From positions 1 through 8,942 of the forward strand of contig JAKZTE010000021.1 of NCBI GenBank assembly GCA_047517285.1: DNA of 8,942 bases, given 5' to 3'. Position 1 is the stretch's first letter, and each line of letters starts with the position of its first letter. The notes beneath the pieces were generated by a model that saw nothing but the letters and a program-made list of their open reading frames with translations, did not search any database and was not told the DNA's origin. Source of the stretch: UBA57 sp963577725 (lineage in GTDB: Archaea; Thermoproteota; Nitrososphaeria; Nitrososphaerales; UBA57). Below are positions 1 through 7,685 of the stretch, in pieces. Both the position numbers and the translations under genes were made by a program.

Positions 1-469
1 TTACTCTCGTGCAATAATCCGTTGCTCTAAAACTGATATGCATAAAAATTTACCCATAGAGATTGTTCCTGGAGAGAAAACAAAATTTGATTGGGAAGTT
101 TTTCCAGAAGGATTAGAAGAGCTACTTATACGACTTAAAAACGATTATTCGCCAGAGAGCATATATATTACTGAAAACGGTGCTTCGTATGATTATAATG
201 TTCAAGAAATGGAAAAGATTGATGATACAAAGAGAATTGAATATTTAGAATCACACATTCATGCCTGTAAAAGAGCTATTGAGCAAGGAGTGCCACTAAA
301 GGGATATTTCTGCTGGTCTTTGATGGATAATTTTGAATGGGCAGAAGGCCTCAATCATCGTTTTGGCTTGGTACATGTAGATTTTGATACCCAAAAGAGA
401 ATTCCAAAACGCTCATATAAATGGTACAGAAAGTTCTTACAAGATGAAATTAGTATTTACAAAAGATAA
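1..469 (+). CDS. GH1 family beta-glucosidase, C-terminal part (5' end outside window)
   Basis: Retaining glycoside hydrolase of family 1, expected to release glucose from the non-reducing end of beta-glucosides such as cellobiose or laminaribiose. The reading frame is open from base 2 with no start, giving 155 visible residues; a full GH1 is about 440-460, so roughly two thirds is missing. The frame begins YSRAIIR, typical of the strand before the last third of the barrel. The nucleophile motif ITENGA is present, with its Glu codon at 173-175. WSLMDNFEW (314-340), which contributes aglycone and glucose contacts, and the following HRFGLVHVDF are also intact. The ATG at 38 is internal to the family alignment and is not the true start. 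No signal peptide can be judged. The gene is convergent with the transporter operon and ends 82 bp from it, before a terminator. GH1 assignment is firm; substrate linkage is inferred from the neighbours. Confidence 0.95.
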   Translation, partial: YSRAIIRCSKTDMHKNLPIEIVPGEKTKFDWEVFPEGLEELLIRLKNDYSPESIYITENGASYDYNVQEMEKIDDTKRIEYLESHIHACKRAIEQGVPLKGYFCWSLMDNFEWAEGLNHRFGLVHVDFDTQKRIPKRSYKWYRKFLQDEISIYKR

Positions 470-511
470 TATGTATTGAAATAACTAATCATAAATAAAT
501 CTAATATATAC

Positions 512-542
512 AAGCCCTACTTTCATTTGCAGGGCTTTTTTT
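512..542 (+). terminator. Intrinsic terminator after the GH1 gene
   Basis: A 7-bp perfect stem (AAGCCCT at 512-518 with AGGGCTT at 531-537) encloses a 12-nt loop. It runs into seven T residues (536-542). It lies 43 bp after the GH1 stop. On the minus strand the stem is followed by mixed A/T without a U tract, so it would terminate the convergent operon poorly unless the stem alone suffices. Confidence 0.85.
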
Positions 543-551
543 ATTATAATA

Positions 552-2189
552 TTATTGATTAACAAACCATCCAGATTCACATGAATCAATAAGTAACTTG
601 GAGTACTTATCTTTTGGATTATTTATTATTTCACTGACAATTCCAGAATCTACTATTTTTCCATTCTTTAGTACGATTAATCTGTTGGACAAATAACAAG
701 CTGAAGCAATATCATGTGTTATAAACAGTATGGAAATTCCTTTTTTAACTTGCAGACTCTTTAGTAAATCTAATATTTCCATACGTATTGACATGTCAAG
801 CATCGATGTAGGTTCATCCGCAATGATTAGTTGGGGCTGGACAAGAAGAACCCTGGCCAATGCAATACGTTGTCTCTCACCACCTGACATTTCATGTGGG
901 AATTTATATAAAAATTCCTCAGGTGGTGAAAGATCCACTTCTTTTAAAATAGCTATAATCTCTTTTTTAACCAATTGATCGCGTTGTTTCTTCGAATATT
1001 TATCATAGGATCTATGGATGAGAATAGGACGTGATAGATGGTGATACACAGTGTGTATAGAATTTAAAGATGCAAATGGGTCCTGAAAAATCACTTGGAC
1101 CTTTTTTCTATAATCAACCAAATCTCTACGTTTTGTTATACAACTTATATCCTTTCCATTAAATAATATTTGTCCACCATCAAAATCAATTAATTTAGTC
1201 AGTATTTTAGAAATAGTTGATTTACCACTTCCAGACTCTCCAACAAGCCCTACAATTTCATTCTTATTAACATTAAATGATACCCCATCTACTGCATGGA
1301 ATTTATCTGAAGAAAAAATACTTGAGTGCCTACTGTAGGTTTTAACTAAATCCTTAACATGTATTAGTTCAGGTTCATTTTTATCTGCCTTGGTATGGTT
1401 ATAGTTTGAAACGTCAGGAATAGAATTGATAAGCTTTGTTGTATAAGGATTATTTCCTCCGGATTTTATTATTTCAGCTGTATCTGTATCAACTAATTCT
1501 CCCTCCAGCATCACACCAACCCTATCAGCAAACCCCAGAATAAGATTTAAATCATGGGTTATAAATAGAAGAGAAAAGCCTAATTGAGATTTCAGATCTA
1601 ATATTTTTAATATAATCTCTTTTTCAATCACTACATCCAATGCAGTGGTCGGCTCATCCATAATAATCAATTCAGGTTTTAATGCTAGAGCTATGGCAAT
1701 GACAACTCTCTGTTTCATCCCTCCCGACAATTCATGCGGATAGCTGTTAAGATAGTTTCTATCAATTTCTACAAGATCCATAAGAGCATTGCATCTTTCC
1801 ATAGCATCCTTGGTTTTTATCTGTTCATGAGCTCTTATTGTATCAATTATCTGTTCTTTAATTTTCAATAATGGATTCAGTGAGTTTAATGCTTTTTGCT
1901 TTACAACCGAAATATGGCTCCACCGTAAGGAAGATAGTTCTGACTCATCTAATTCTAAAATATCTTGATCCTTAAACTTAATTTCTCCTTTTGTAATAAC
2001 TCCAGGTGCCGGTAAAATGCGTAGAATTGATTTGATTACAGTTGACTTTCCACTTCCAGACTCTCCTACAAGGCCAAAAATTTCATTTTTATTAATATGC
2101 ATGGAGAAATCTCTAACAGCATGTATTGATGCTTCTTCAGAAAGGAAATCAACATTCAAATTATTAATATCTAAAATCTTATTTCCCAA
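552..2189 (-). CDS. Opp/Dpp-type ABC transporter ATPase, DppD-DppF fusion with two nucleotide-binding domains
   Basis: Cytoplasmic ATPase that powers the import system encoded just upstream. Two complete ABC domains lie in one 545-residue chain; most Opp/Dpp systems encode them separately. Domain 1: Walker A GESGSGKST 42-50, Q-loop Gln98, signature LSGGMKQ 154-160, Walker B LIIMDEP 174-180, H-loop His212. Domain 2: Walker A 317-325, Q-loop FQDP 368-371, signature MSGGERQ 434-440, Walker B LIIADEP 454-460, H-loop His492. A shortened Opp-type tail (NPYTTKLINSIP, 247-258) ends domain 1. Both Walker B motifs keep the catalytic Glu, so both sites should be active. The domain 1 Q-loop reads KQKALNSLNP rather than FQDPxxSLNP, closer to what I recall from oligosaccharide-type Opp ATPases. 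The start is TTG at 2189, chosen because the ABC fold begins at once, a good AAGGGAG lies 4 nt upstream, and the next Met is residue 30, inside the domain. It overlaps the permease gene by 11 nt and is last in the operon. Confidence 0.95.
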   Translation of the reverse strand: MGNKILDINNLNVDFLSEEASIHAVRDFSMHINKNEIFGLVGESGSGKSTVIKSILRILPAPGVITKGEIKFKDQDILELDESELSSLRWSHISVVKQKALNSLNPLLKIKEQIIDTIRAHEQIKTKDAMERCNALMDLVEIDRNYLNSYPHELSGGMKQRVVIAIALALKPELIIMDEPTTALDVVIEKEIILKILDLKSQLGFSLLFITHDLNLILGFADRVGVMLEGELVDTDTAEIIKSGGNNPYTTKLINSIPDVSNYNHTKADKNEPELIHVKDLVKTYSRHSSIFSSDKFHAVDGVSFNVNKNEIVGLVGESGSGKSTISKILTKLIDFDGGQILFNGKDISCITKRRDLVDYRKKVQVIFQDPFASLNSIHTVYHHLSRPILIHRSYDKYSKKQRDQLVKKEIIAILKEVDLSPPEEFLYKFPHEMSGGERQRIALARVLLVQPQLIIADEPTSMLDMSIRMEILDLLKSLQVKKGISILFITHDIASACYLSNRLIVLKNGKIVDSGIVSEIINNPKDKYSKLLIDSCESGWFVNQ

Positions 2190-3093
2190 AAAGCTCCCTT
2201 GCTACAGGTGTAGAACCATTTCGATTAAATAAGTTAGGCAATCTTGATTTAACAATTCTTTCAGATAATAATCGCGGATTAGAAATTTCATCTATCCCAT
2301 AATTAATTAAAGTCAGTCCAAAACTGACCAGGGCGATGCATAAACCGGTTGGTACAAATGTCCACCAAGAACCAGTTAAAAGGGCAAGATCATTTGTCGC
2401 CCAGTACAGGTTATTACCCCAGGTTACTTTATCAACATCACCTAAACCTAAAAACTCCAACCCAACTTGTGCACCAATGGCGTATACTGTAGCTCCGATA
2501 AAAGAAGCCATTATTAACGATGACATCCGAGGCCATATTTGATAAATGATTACTTTTATATTTGATTCTCCGGTAATTATTGCGGCATTTACAAAGTCCC
2601 TTTCTCGTATTGAAAGAACTTGAGACCGAAGAACCCTTGCCTGCCACGCCCAGCCTGTAAAAACTAAAACTCCCATCATACTAAAAGGTCCTGGTGGAAG
2701 CCAGGCTGCAATTATTACCATCAAAGGCAAACCAGGTATCAATAAGAAAATATTAATTATCAGCGACAAAACATTGTCAATTCTTCTACCAAAATATCCA
2801 GATAATGAACCCACTATTAAGCCAAGTAAAACAATCATAAACCCTGTGCCCAGTCCAATAAATAATGTTGACCTTGCTCCAGCAATAGTTTGAGCAAATA
2901 CATCCTGACCCTGCCCTGTAGTTCCAAATAAATGCACAAATGAAGGTTCTAATAATGGGGTGCCGATATACGCATTTGGATCTTCAAAAAATATAGGACC
3001 TACGGCTGCAATTATTATAAAACTACTTACAATAATAATGCCCAAACGGGCTTTTTTGTTAATCCAAATTAGATTATACCAGGATCTATTCAT
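2179..3093 (-). CDS. Opp/Dpp-type ABC transporter permease, DppC-like
   Basis: Inner-membrane permease that pairs with the neighbouring DppB-like protein to form the translocation path. Its 304 residues match the DppC class. A first hydrophobic segment (about 17-34) is followed by an extracytoplasmic loop holding the class motif FGTTGQGQDVFAQ (56-68; FGTDxxGRDV in typical members). Further hydrophobic segments lie near 76-100, 106-131, 138-152, 194-216 and 245-266. The cytoplasmic EAA loop, which contacts the ATPase, is RDFVNAAIITGE at 165-176. GLEFLGLG (211-218) and the C-terminal NPRLL (272-276) are also typical. The ATG start at 3093 overlaps the stop of the upstream permease as ATGA, so translation is probably coupled. 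Sugar rather than peptide transport is inferred from the binding protein and GH17 in the same operon. Confidence 0.95.
   Translation of the reverse strand: MNRSWYNLIWINKKARLGIIIVSSFIIIAAVGPIFFEDPNAYIGTPLLEPSFVHLFGTTGQGQDVFAQTIAGARSTLFIGLGTGFMIVLLGLIVGSLSGYFGRRIDNVLSLIINIFLLIPGLPLMVIIAAWLPPGPFSMMGVLVFTGWAWQARVLRSQVLSIRERDFVNAAIITGESNIKVIIYQIWPRMSSLIMASFIGATVYAIGAQVGLEFLGLGDVDKVTWGNNLYWATNDLALLTGSWWTFVPTGLCIALVSFGLTLINYGIDEISNPRLLSERIVKSRLPNLFNRNGSTPVARELFGK
2194..2200 (-). promoter_or_regulatory. Shine-Dalgarno site supporting the TTG start of the ATPase gene
   Basis: On the minus strand AAGGGAG sits 4 nt before TTG (2189-2187), inside the end of the upstream permease gene. It is the clearest ribosome binding site in the six-gene operon. 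It occurs at the one junction without a 4-nt stop/start overlap, which supports independent initiation there. Confidence 0.7.
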
Positions 3094-4076
3094 TTTCTTG
3101 TACGTGGATCTAAGATTAAAACTAAAATATCAATTAGCCAATTAGCTGCAAGTACTGATAATGTAGTTGTTAAAAATATTCCCTGCATTAATTGATAATC
3201 TTGAGCTTGAACTGCTTGATATAGGATGTAGCCTTGCCCAGGATATGAAAATATAATTTCTGTCAATATAGTACCACTTAGAATAAAACCTATTGCCATG
3301 CCAAAGCTTGTAATAATTGGAAGAATTGCATTTTTAGCAGCATACCAAATCATGATTCTCTTTTGAGACAGTCCTTTAGATTTAGCAAATGAAATATAGT
3401 CTGTAGAGATTGTCCCTATCATGTTATTTCTCATTTGGAGCATCCAACCACCTATTCCCATAAAAATCAGTGTGCTTGCAGGCAGGAAAGCATGATGAAG
3501 ACAACTGACTATAAATTCAATATTAAATCCTGGAATTAAATTTGAATTATAGGCATGTCTTATTGGAAACCATCCTAACTTAAAACCAAAAAAATACAGT
3601 AATAACATTGCTGTAAAAAAATATGGAAATGAACTAATAAAAGAAAAACTGGGAGGTAGAATAGAATCTAGTTTGCCATCTCTTCTCCATGCAATAATCA
3701 TACCTATTAATGATCCAATTATAAATGATACTACAAGTGAAATACCTACCAATAATAATGTCCATCCTAAACTAGACAATATAATGGATGAAACCTCTTC
3801 AGGAAAATAAGCTGTCGATATTCCGAGTTCTCCATTTAATAAATGACTTAAATAACTTATATATTTATTAAGCAGTGGTTCATCTGTAAATCCAAATGTT
3901 TGTTTTAGAGCTTCTATCGCTTCAGGCTTTAATTTGCCTCTAAAGCTCGCAAACATTACAGAAACGGGGTCTCCCGGCATCATACGGGGAAGGAAAAAAT
4001 TTAATGTAACTGCAGCCCATCCGGAAATGGCATAAATACCCAGTCGTTTCAATAAATATTTTACTGATGTGTTCAT
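3090..4076 (-). CDS. Opp/Dpp-type ABC transporter permease, DppB-like
   Basis: Inner-membrane permease, first of the two in the operon, with 328 residues as usual for DppB proteins. Visible hallmarks are the N-terminal membrane segment (about 12-30) running into PRMMPGDPV (30-38), and LNGELGIS (80-87; compare the family's G-D-x-G-x-S). The EAA loop is YISFAKSKGLSQKRI (227-241), followed by KNAILPI (248-254). SGTILTEIIFSYPGQG (267-282) and the closing DPRTR (323-327) are also present. Other hydrophobic stretches lie near 104-129, 147-168, 254-275 and 298-322. The ATG at 4076 overlaps the stop of the binding-protein gene by 4 nt and has no clear Shine-Dalgarno, so it is probably translated by coupling. 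The class assignment is firm; the imported substrate is inferred. Confidence 0.95.
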   Translation of the reverse strand: MNTSVKYLLKRLGIYAISGWAAVTLNFFLPRMMPGDPVSVMFASFRGKLKPEAIEALKQTFGFTDEPLLNKYISYLSHLLNGELGISTAYFPEEVSSIILSSLGWTLLLVGISLVVSFIIGSLIGMIIAWRRDGKLDSILPPSFSFISSFPYFFTAMLLLYFFGFKLGWFPIRHAYNSNLIPGFNIEFIVSCLHHAFLPASTLIFMGIGGWMLQMRNNMIGTISTDYISFAKSKGLSQKRIMIWYAAKNAILPIITSFGMAIGFILSGTILTEIIFSYPGQGYILYQAVQAQDYQLMQGIFLTTTLSVLAANWLIDILVLILDPRTRK

Positions 4077-5722
4077 TTAACAGGTTCTAGTTCGATCAGG
4101 ACTAATAGATTTTCGGGGACATTGTTTGGAGAAAGCTGTGCATAAGGATTTTGCTCATTGGGGAAATTTGTAAACCTTGATGTATTATATTCGCCCCAGC
4201 TTGGTTCAGCAAATAATGGGATTGCGGGCAGATTCTCAATAAAAATATCCTGCATTTTAAATATGATGTCTTTTATAGCAGATTGACTAGAGGTCTTTTC
4301 ATATTGCTGACATAAAACATCTATATCCGCGTTTCCATATCTGTGCCAATTGAGTGCTGAAACTTCCCCAATTGGTTTTACTAATTTTTGGGACATGAGG
4401 CCCCTATAGAGATTATAGGGAGTATTACCTTTTTCAGCCCATGCAATTGCCAAATCAAAATCTCCTGTTTGGAGCTTACTGAACCAAGTACCAAAATCAT
4501 AGGTCCGTACTGAAGCGTTAATTCCAATATCTTTTAAATTTCTAGAAATTATTTGTGCAGCACGAATCCAATCTGACCAACCGCTCACTACAATAATCTC
4601 AAAAGTTATCTCATTATTATCATATAATGCTTTATTTTTTGAAAATGAATATTTTAAGCTATCTAATATGCTTATTGCCTTATCACGACTAAATATATTC
4701 CAATTTTCTTTTCGTATTTTATTTTCTCTCCATCTTGACATCCCTTCAGACAGTGCAGTTATATCGGCAGGTACTGTATAGTCATACATGGCAACTTTAG
4801 CAATCAGCTCTCTGTCAATTGAATAGCTAATAGCCTTCCTAAATGCTTTATTGTCTAAATGTTTTTTTGTAGTATTTGGATATAAAAATATTGATCCACC
4901 TGCACGTGGAAACCAATAATGATGATTTTCTGGATTCTTATCAACAAATATACGATCAATTGCGGGGATAAAATTACCGGCCCAGTCTACCTCTCCATTT
5001 ATCAATGCATACGTAGCCTGAACATTAGTAGGGAAAGCGGGAAAGGTAAGTTGTTCTACTTTGGGTTTTCCCGATTGCCAGTAATTTGGGTTTTTCCCCA
5101 GTTCCCATACTTGCTTTTGAAACTTTAATATTTCAGTATAGGGGCCTGTGCCTACTGGATTTGGATTAGTATACTTAATTGGATCTTCTACTTTTGACCA
5201 TATATGCTCTGGAACAATAGTCTGACCTACAATAGCATCTAAGCCAGGTACGTATATTGAAGAGAATGTAAATTCTACTTCATATTCATTTAATAGTTTT
5301 ACACTTTCTAAATATGACCATAAAGCTCGTACATCAAATGCAGGAAATGCCTTAAGTAAGTTAAAAGTAAATACAACATCCTTTCCTAAAAATGGCACAC
5401 CATCAGACCAGCTGACATCTTTTCTAATATCTAATTTTAATACATCATTACCCATATTCCATTCATGCTTAACTGCCAGCCAGGGGATATATTCTCCTTT
5501 CATGGAATTGTAGATCATTAACGGCTCATATATGCCTGCAGATGTTGGCCATCTTGCAGATCCTCCTGGTGTTAAGGGATTAAAATTCCGGATCCATGAA
5601 GCTTGTTGCTCCTGTGATATAACAAGTCCTTTGTAGTGCTTTTTACTTGTAGAGTCTGTACAATGCTGAAAAGCAAATATTCCTAAGATAGCATAAAGAA
5701 TATAATTGAAAATAAGTTTCAT
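4073..5722 (-). CDS. Extracellular solute-binding protein, family 5, oligosaccharide-binding type
   Basis: Binding component of the transporter, 549 residues, of the SBP_bac_5 (DppA/OppA) fold. Visible motifs include NFNPLTP (46-52), IYEPLMIYN (64-72), YIPWLA (78-83), VSWSDGVPF (103-111), DVVFTF (115-120), VGTGPY (190-195), NPNYW (211-215) and FRKAISYSIDR (294-304). The combination NPxxP, YEPLxxYN and YIPWLA resembles the subgroup containing the Thermotoga cellobiose/laminaribiose-binding proteins rather than peptide binders (recalled, not searched). The N-terminus is hydrophobic up to Cys21, followed by a polar, Ser/Thr/Lys-rich linker. This looks like a lipoprotein anchor, but the residues before Cys (AFQH) do not fit a normal lipobox. 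The ATG at 5722 overlaps the GH17 stop as ATGA. The beta-glucan oligosaccharide ligand is inferred from sequence style and from its place directly after the GH17 gene. Confidence 0.93.
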   Translation of the reverse strand: MKLIFNYILYAILGIFAFQHCTDSTSKKHYKGLVISQEQQASWIRNFNPLTPGGSARWPTSAGIYEPLMIYNSMKGEYIPWLAVKHEWNMGNDVLKLDIRKDVSWSDGVPFLGKDVVFTFNLLKAFPAFDVRALWSYLESVKLLNEYEVEFTFSSIYVPGLDAIVGQTIVPEHIWSKVEDPIKYTNPNPVGTGPYTEILKFQKQVWELGKNPNYWQSGKPKVEQLTFPAFPTNVQATYALINGEVDWAGNFIPAIDRIFVDKNPENHHYWFPRAGGSIFLYPNTTKKHLDNKAFRKAISYSIDRELIAKVAMYDYTVPADITALSEGMSRWRENKIRKENWNIFSRDKAISILDSLKYSFSKNKALYDNNEITFEIIVVSGWSDWIRAAQIISRNLKDIGINASVRTYDFGTWFSKLQTGDFDLAIAWAEKGNTPYNLYRGLMSQKLVKPIGEVSALNWHRYGNADIDVLCQQYEKTSSQSAIKDIIFKMQDIFIENLPAIPLFAEPSWGEYNTSRFTNFPNEQNPYAQLSPNNVPENLLVLIELEPVK

Positions 5723-6633
5723 TTCTTGAAATTATGCTTTGGTGTTCTATTCGAATAAATTAAGCCCCAATGTTTTTCTACTTCATTAGGATGCTCTCCA
5801 CCTTTCCATTTTTCATCGAAGGCTTCAAAATAGAATACCAGAGCTCCCTTCTTCTTTGTCCATTCATTTATTGAATTATAGAATATTAATTGCTCATTGA
5901 TGCCTGCGGTTCCATTTATTAGCTCTGCTTGTTGACCTTCAGTATGAACCGAAGTAGCCCATCCTGTTTCTCCTATTACTATTTGTTTATCAGGATGTAA
6001 AACACTTATTTCATCATAAATTCTTGAAACAAAAGGAAGCGCATCATCCAGCAGAGCACCTGCCCACAATGGATGAATATGAACCATGATAAAGTCAACT
6101 TCTGATCCCAATTCTAATCCCTCAGGCTTATTCCAGAAATTAAAATCATCTGCTGTAGTTATTGGTTGTTTAGTTTTTGATTTAACATATAGTATATATT
6201 TTTTCAATGTATTGTAGTTAACTCTATTCCATGACCAGAAAACCTGTGTCTCATTGCCAATAATGATTGCCTCAACAATGTCGGGATATTTATTTGCCAA
6301 CTCTATTGTCTTATTCAGTTCTTTCATATTGGATGTAGATGCCGTTGAATCTTCAGTTTCATTGGCTATCCATGCACCTAAAAATAGTTTTATATTAATT
6401 TTTTTACTTTCTATTATTTCAAGAACTTTTTCGGTGGATCCTCTGCTTCCGTACATCCTGAAAGCGGACCAATGTTTTGACAAAATTATAAGATCTTCTG
6501 TTAATTGTTCTCCTGTTGGGTTAATGCCTCCAGGACTCTGTCCATCTCTAAAAGGACCATAACAGATTGCGTTGCTATGATATGGAAGGTTTGCAAAAAT
6601 ACATGAAAGGAAGATGAATAGAATGGTTTTCAA
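5719..6633 (-). CDS. Secreted GH17-family beta-1,3-glucanase-like glycoside hydrolase
   Basis: Probable retaining hydrolase of the bacterial exo/endo-beta-1,3-glucanase type (GH17, clan A barrel), 304 residues, a single compact domain without a carbohydrate-binding module. The acid/base Glu128 lies in IIIGNETQ (123-130) and the nucleophile Glu222 in VIGETGWA (219-226). The late-barrel segment FYFEAFDEKWK (267-277) and HWGLI (288-292) are typical. Strand-1 AICYGPFRDGQSPGG (22-36) also fits. An N-terminal signal peptide is evident (MKTILFIFLSCIFANLPYHSNA). It could be cut after SNA at residue 22, or less probably lipidated at Cys11 (FLSC). The start is TTG at 6633, overlapping the LacI stop as TTGA. 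Choosing it keeps the Lys and hydrophobic core of the signal peptide, which a later start would destroy. Laminarin-type beta-1,3-glucan is the expected substrate by family; transglycosylation is possible, since some GH17 members do this. Confidence 0.9.
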   Translation of the reverse strand: MKTILFIFLSCIFANLPYHSNAICYGPFRDGQSPGGINPTGEQLTEDLIILSKHWSAFRMYGSRGSTEKVLEIIESKKINIKLFLGAWIANETEDSTASTSNMKELNKTIELANKYPDIVEAIIIGNETQVFWSWNRVNYNTLKKYILYVKSKTKQPITTADDFNFWNKPEGLELGSEVDFIMVHIHPLWAGALLDDALPFVSRIYDEISVLHPDKQIVIGETGWATSVHTEGQQAELINGTAGINEQLIFYNSINEWTKKKGALVFYFEAFDEKWKGGEHPNEVEKHWGLIYSNRTPKHNFKK

Positions 6634-7625
6634 TTCTTTAAGTCTCTTGTACTGGATCTCTCTATTAGTTCCACTGGAACTAAATTTGTAAAGAGTTCGG
6701 TTTTGTTATAATTAATAAAAGATTTTTCAAGCGATGATAGGGCTCTTTCCCCAAGTTCAATAAAATTTGTAGAAATGGATGATAACTCTGGTATTGTATT
6801 ATTGCAAAATGGTGTGTTGTCGAAACCTATAATTGATAATTTTTCCGGAATATTGATACCTGATAATAATGCTAATTTCATAAATCCAAAGCACATATAA
6901 TCATTCACTCCAAAAATACCTATATTACTTACCTTACTGCTCTGGAAATCAATAAAGGCTTTATTGCCTGATTCCAATGAATAGTCACCTTTAAATTCCC
7001 ATTGACATTTCATATTATTAGTTCTGAGATAATCCATAAATCCATTTTTTCTTTGAAACGCTTCAAATACAGTATCATCGCCTGAAATTATTCCAATATT
7101 ATCATAGCCCAGTTCTTTTAAGTGCTGTGCAGCCAGGTAACCACCTTTATAATTGTCAAAAGTAATTGTATTAACTGAAGCATCTATAATTGGTGAAAGT
7201 GATAAAATAGGGATCTTATTGATATAGGATTCTATTATGTTACAATCTTCTTTATTTAAATCCGGGAATAATATGCATAAACCATCTTTATTTTTTGCCA
7301 AAGGTTCTATTTTATTATTTAAAAAATCATTTTTTTCAATATCTATTACTTCAATATCACAATTACTGTTCTTTGCTGCAATATGAAAATCTGATAATAA
7401 TGCTGAAAAGAATTCACCCTTGCGAATAGTTGTTATCAGAGATATTTTTAACTTTATTCCATTATTATAAAAGTTTTGAATATATGGATAGTTATGTTTA
7501 TTTGCTGTATCAAAAATGATTTTCTCTTTTTGGTTATAATAACGTCTTTTACCGCAGAGGAAACGTGACACAGTTGAGACAGAAAATCCTGTTTCTTGAG
7601 CTAAATCTTTTAGTGTGCATTTCAT
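6630..7625 (-). CDS. LacI/GalR-family transcriptional regulator
   Basis: DNA-binding regulator, 331 residues, first gene of the transporter operon and so probably autoregulated. The N-terminal helix-turn-helix is clear (LKDLAQETGFSVSTVSRFL, 5-23). The C-terminal sugar-binding periplasmic-protein-like domain carries typical motifs: DNYKGGYLAAQHL (157-169), IGIISG (177-182), GVNDYMCFG (239-247), IPEKLSIIGFDN (259-270) and STNFIELGERA (285-295). The hinge helix region is odd. Where the family has PNxxAxxL, this protein reads YIQNFYNN (48-55), lacking both the Ala and the minor-groove Leu, so its operator contacts may be unusual. The ATG at 7625 has no visible Shine-Dalgarno. The ligand is unknown; the operon suggests a beta-glucan-derived oligosaccharide or glucose. 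Repressor action is inferred from the family. Confidence 0.93.
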   Translation of the reverse strand: MKCTLKDLAQETGFSVSTVSRFLCGKRRYYNQKEKIIFDTANKHNYPYIQNFYNNGIKLKISLITTIRKGEFFSALLSDFHIAAKNSNCDIEVIDIEKNDFLNNKIEPLAKNKDGLCILFPDLNKEDCNIIESYINKIPILSLSPIIDASVNTITFDNYKGGYLAAQHLKELGYDNIGIISGDDTVFEAFQRKNGFMDYLRTNNMKCQWEFKGDYSLESGNKAFIDFQSSKVSNIGIFGVNDYMCFGFMKLALLSGINIPEKLSIIGFDNTPFCNNTIPELSSISTNFIELGERALSSLEKSFINYNKTELFTNLVPVELIERSSTRDLKN

Positions 7626-7641
7626 ATAATTAATTAGTGTT

Positions 7642-7653
7642 TTTAATATTAAA
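7642..7653. promoter_or_regulatory. 12-bp palindrome, candidate operator for the LacI-family regulator
   Basis: TTTAATATTAAA is a perfect 12-bp palindrome centred about 22 bp upstream of the lacI start codon, where a repressor would block its own transcript. It has no central CG, unlike classical LacI-family operators. The region is almost pure A/T, so a chance palindrome is quite possible. Confidence 0.3.
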
Positions 7654-7685
7654 TTGTGATTATATTTAAGGGTTCATTATCAATA

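Noticed and set aside
38..469. ATG at 38 as the true start of a short 143-residue protein
   Set aside because: The frame is open to the window edge and the upstream residues (YSRAIIR) continue the GH1 family sequence, so this is an internal Met of a truncated gene.
512..537. The hairpin after GH1 as a fully bidirectional terminator
   Set aside because: Only the plus-strand side is followed by a T tract; the minus-strand side continues TGTATATATT, so termination of the transporter operon there is unsupported.
730..978. Small plus-strand open frame within the ATPase gene
   Set aside because: It lies antisense to the signature and Walker B region of a well-supported ATPase domain, shows no recognisable motif, and has no promoter or ribosome site.
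6254..6562. 102-codon plus-strand open frame opposite the GH17 gene
   Set aside because: Antisense to conserved GH17 motifs; its sequence reads as a reverse image of the real gene and matches nothing I recognise.
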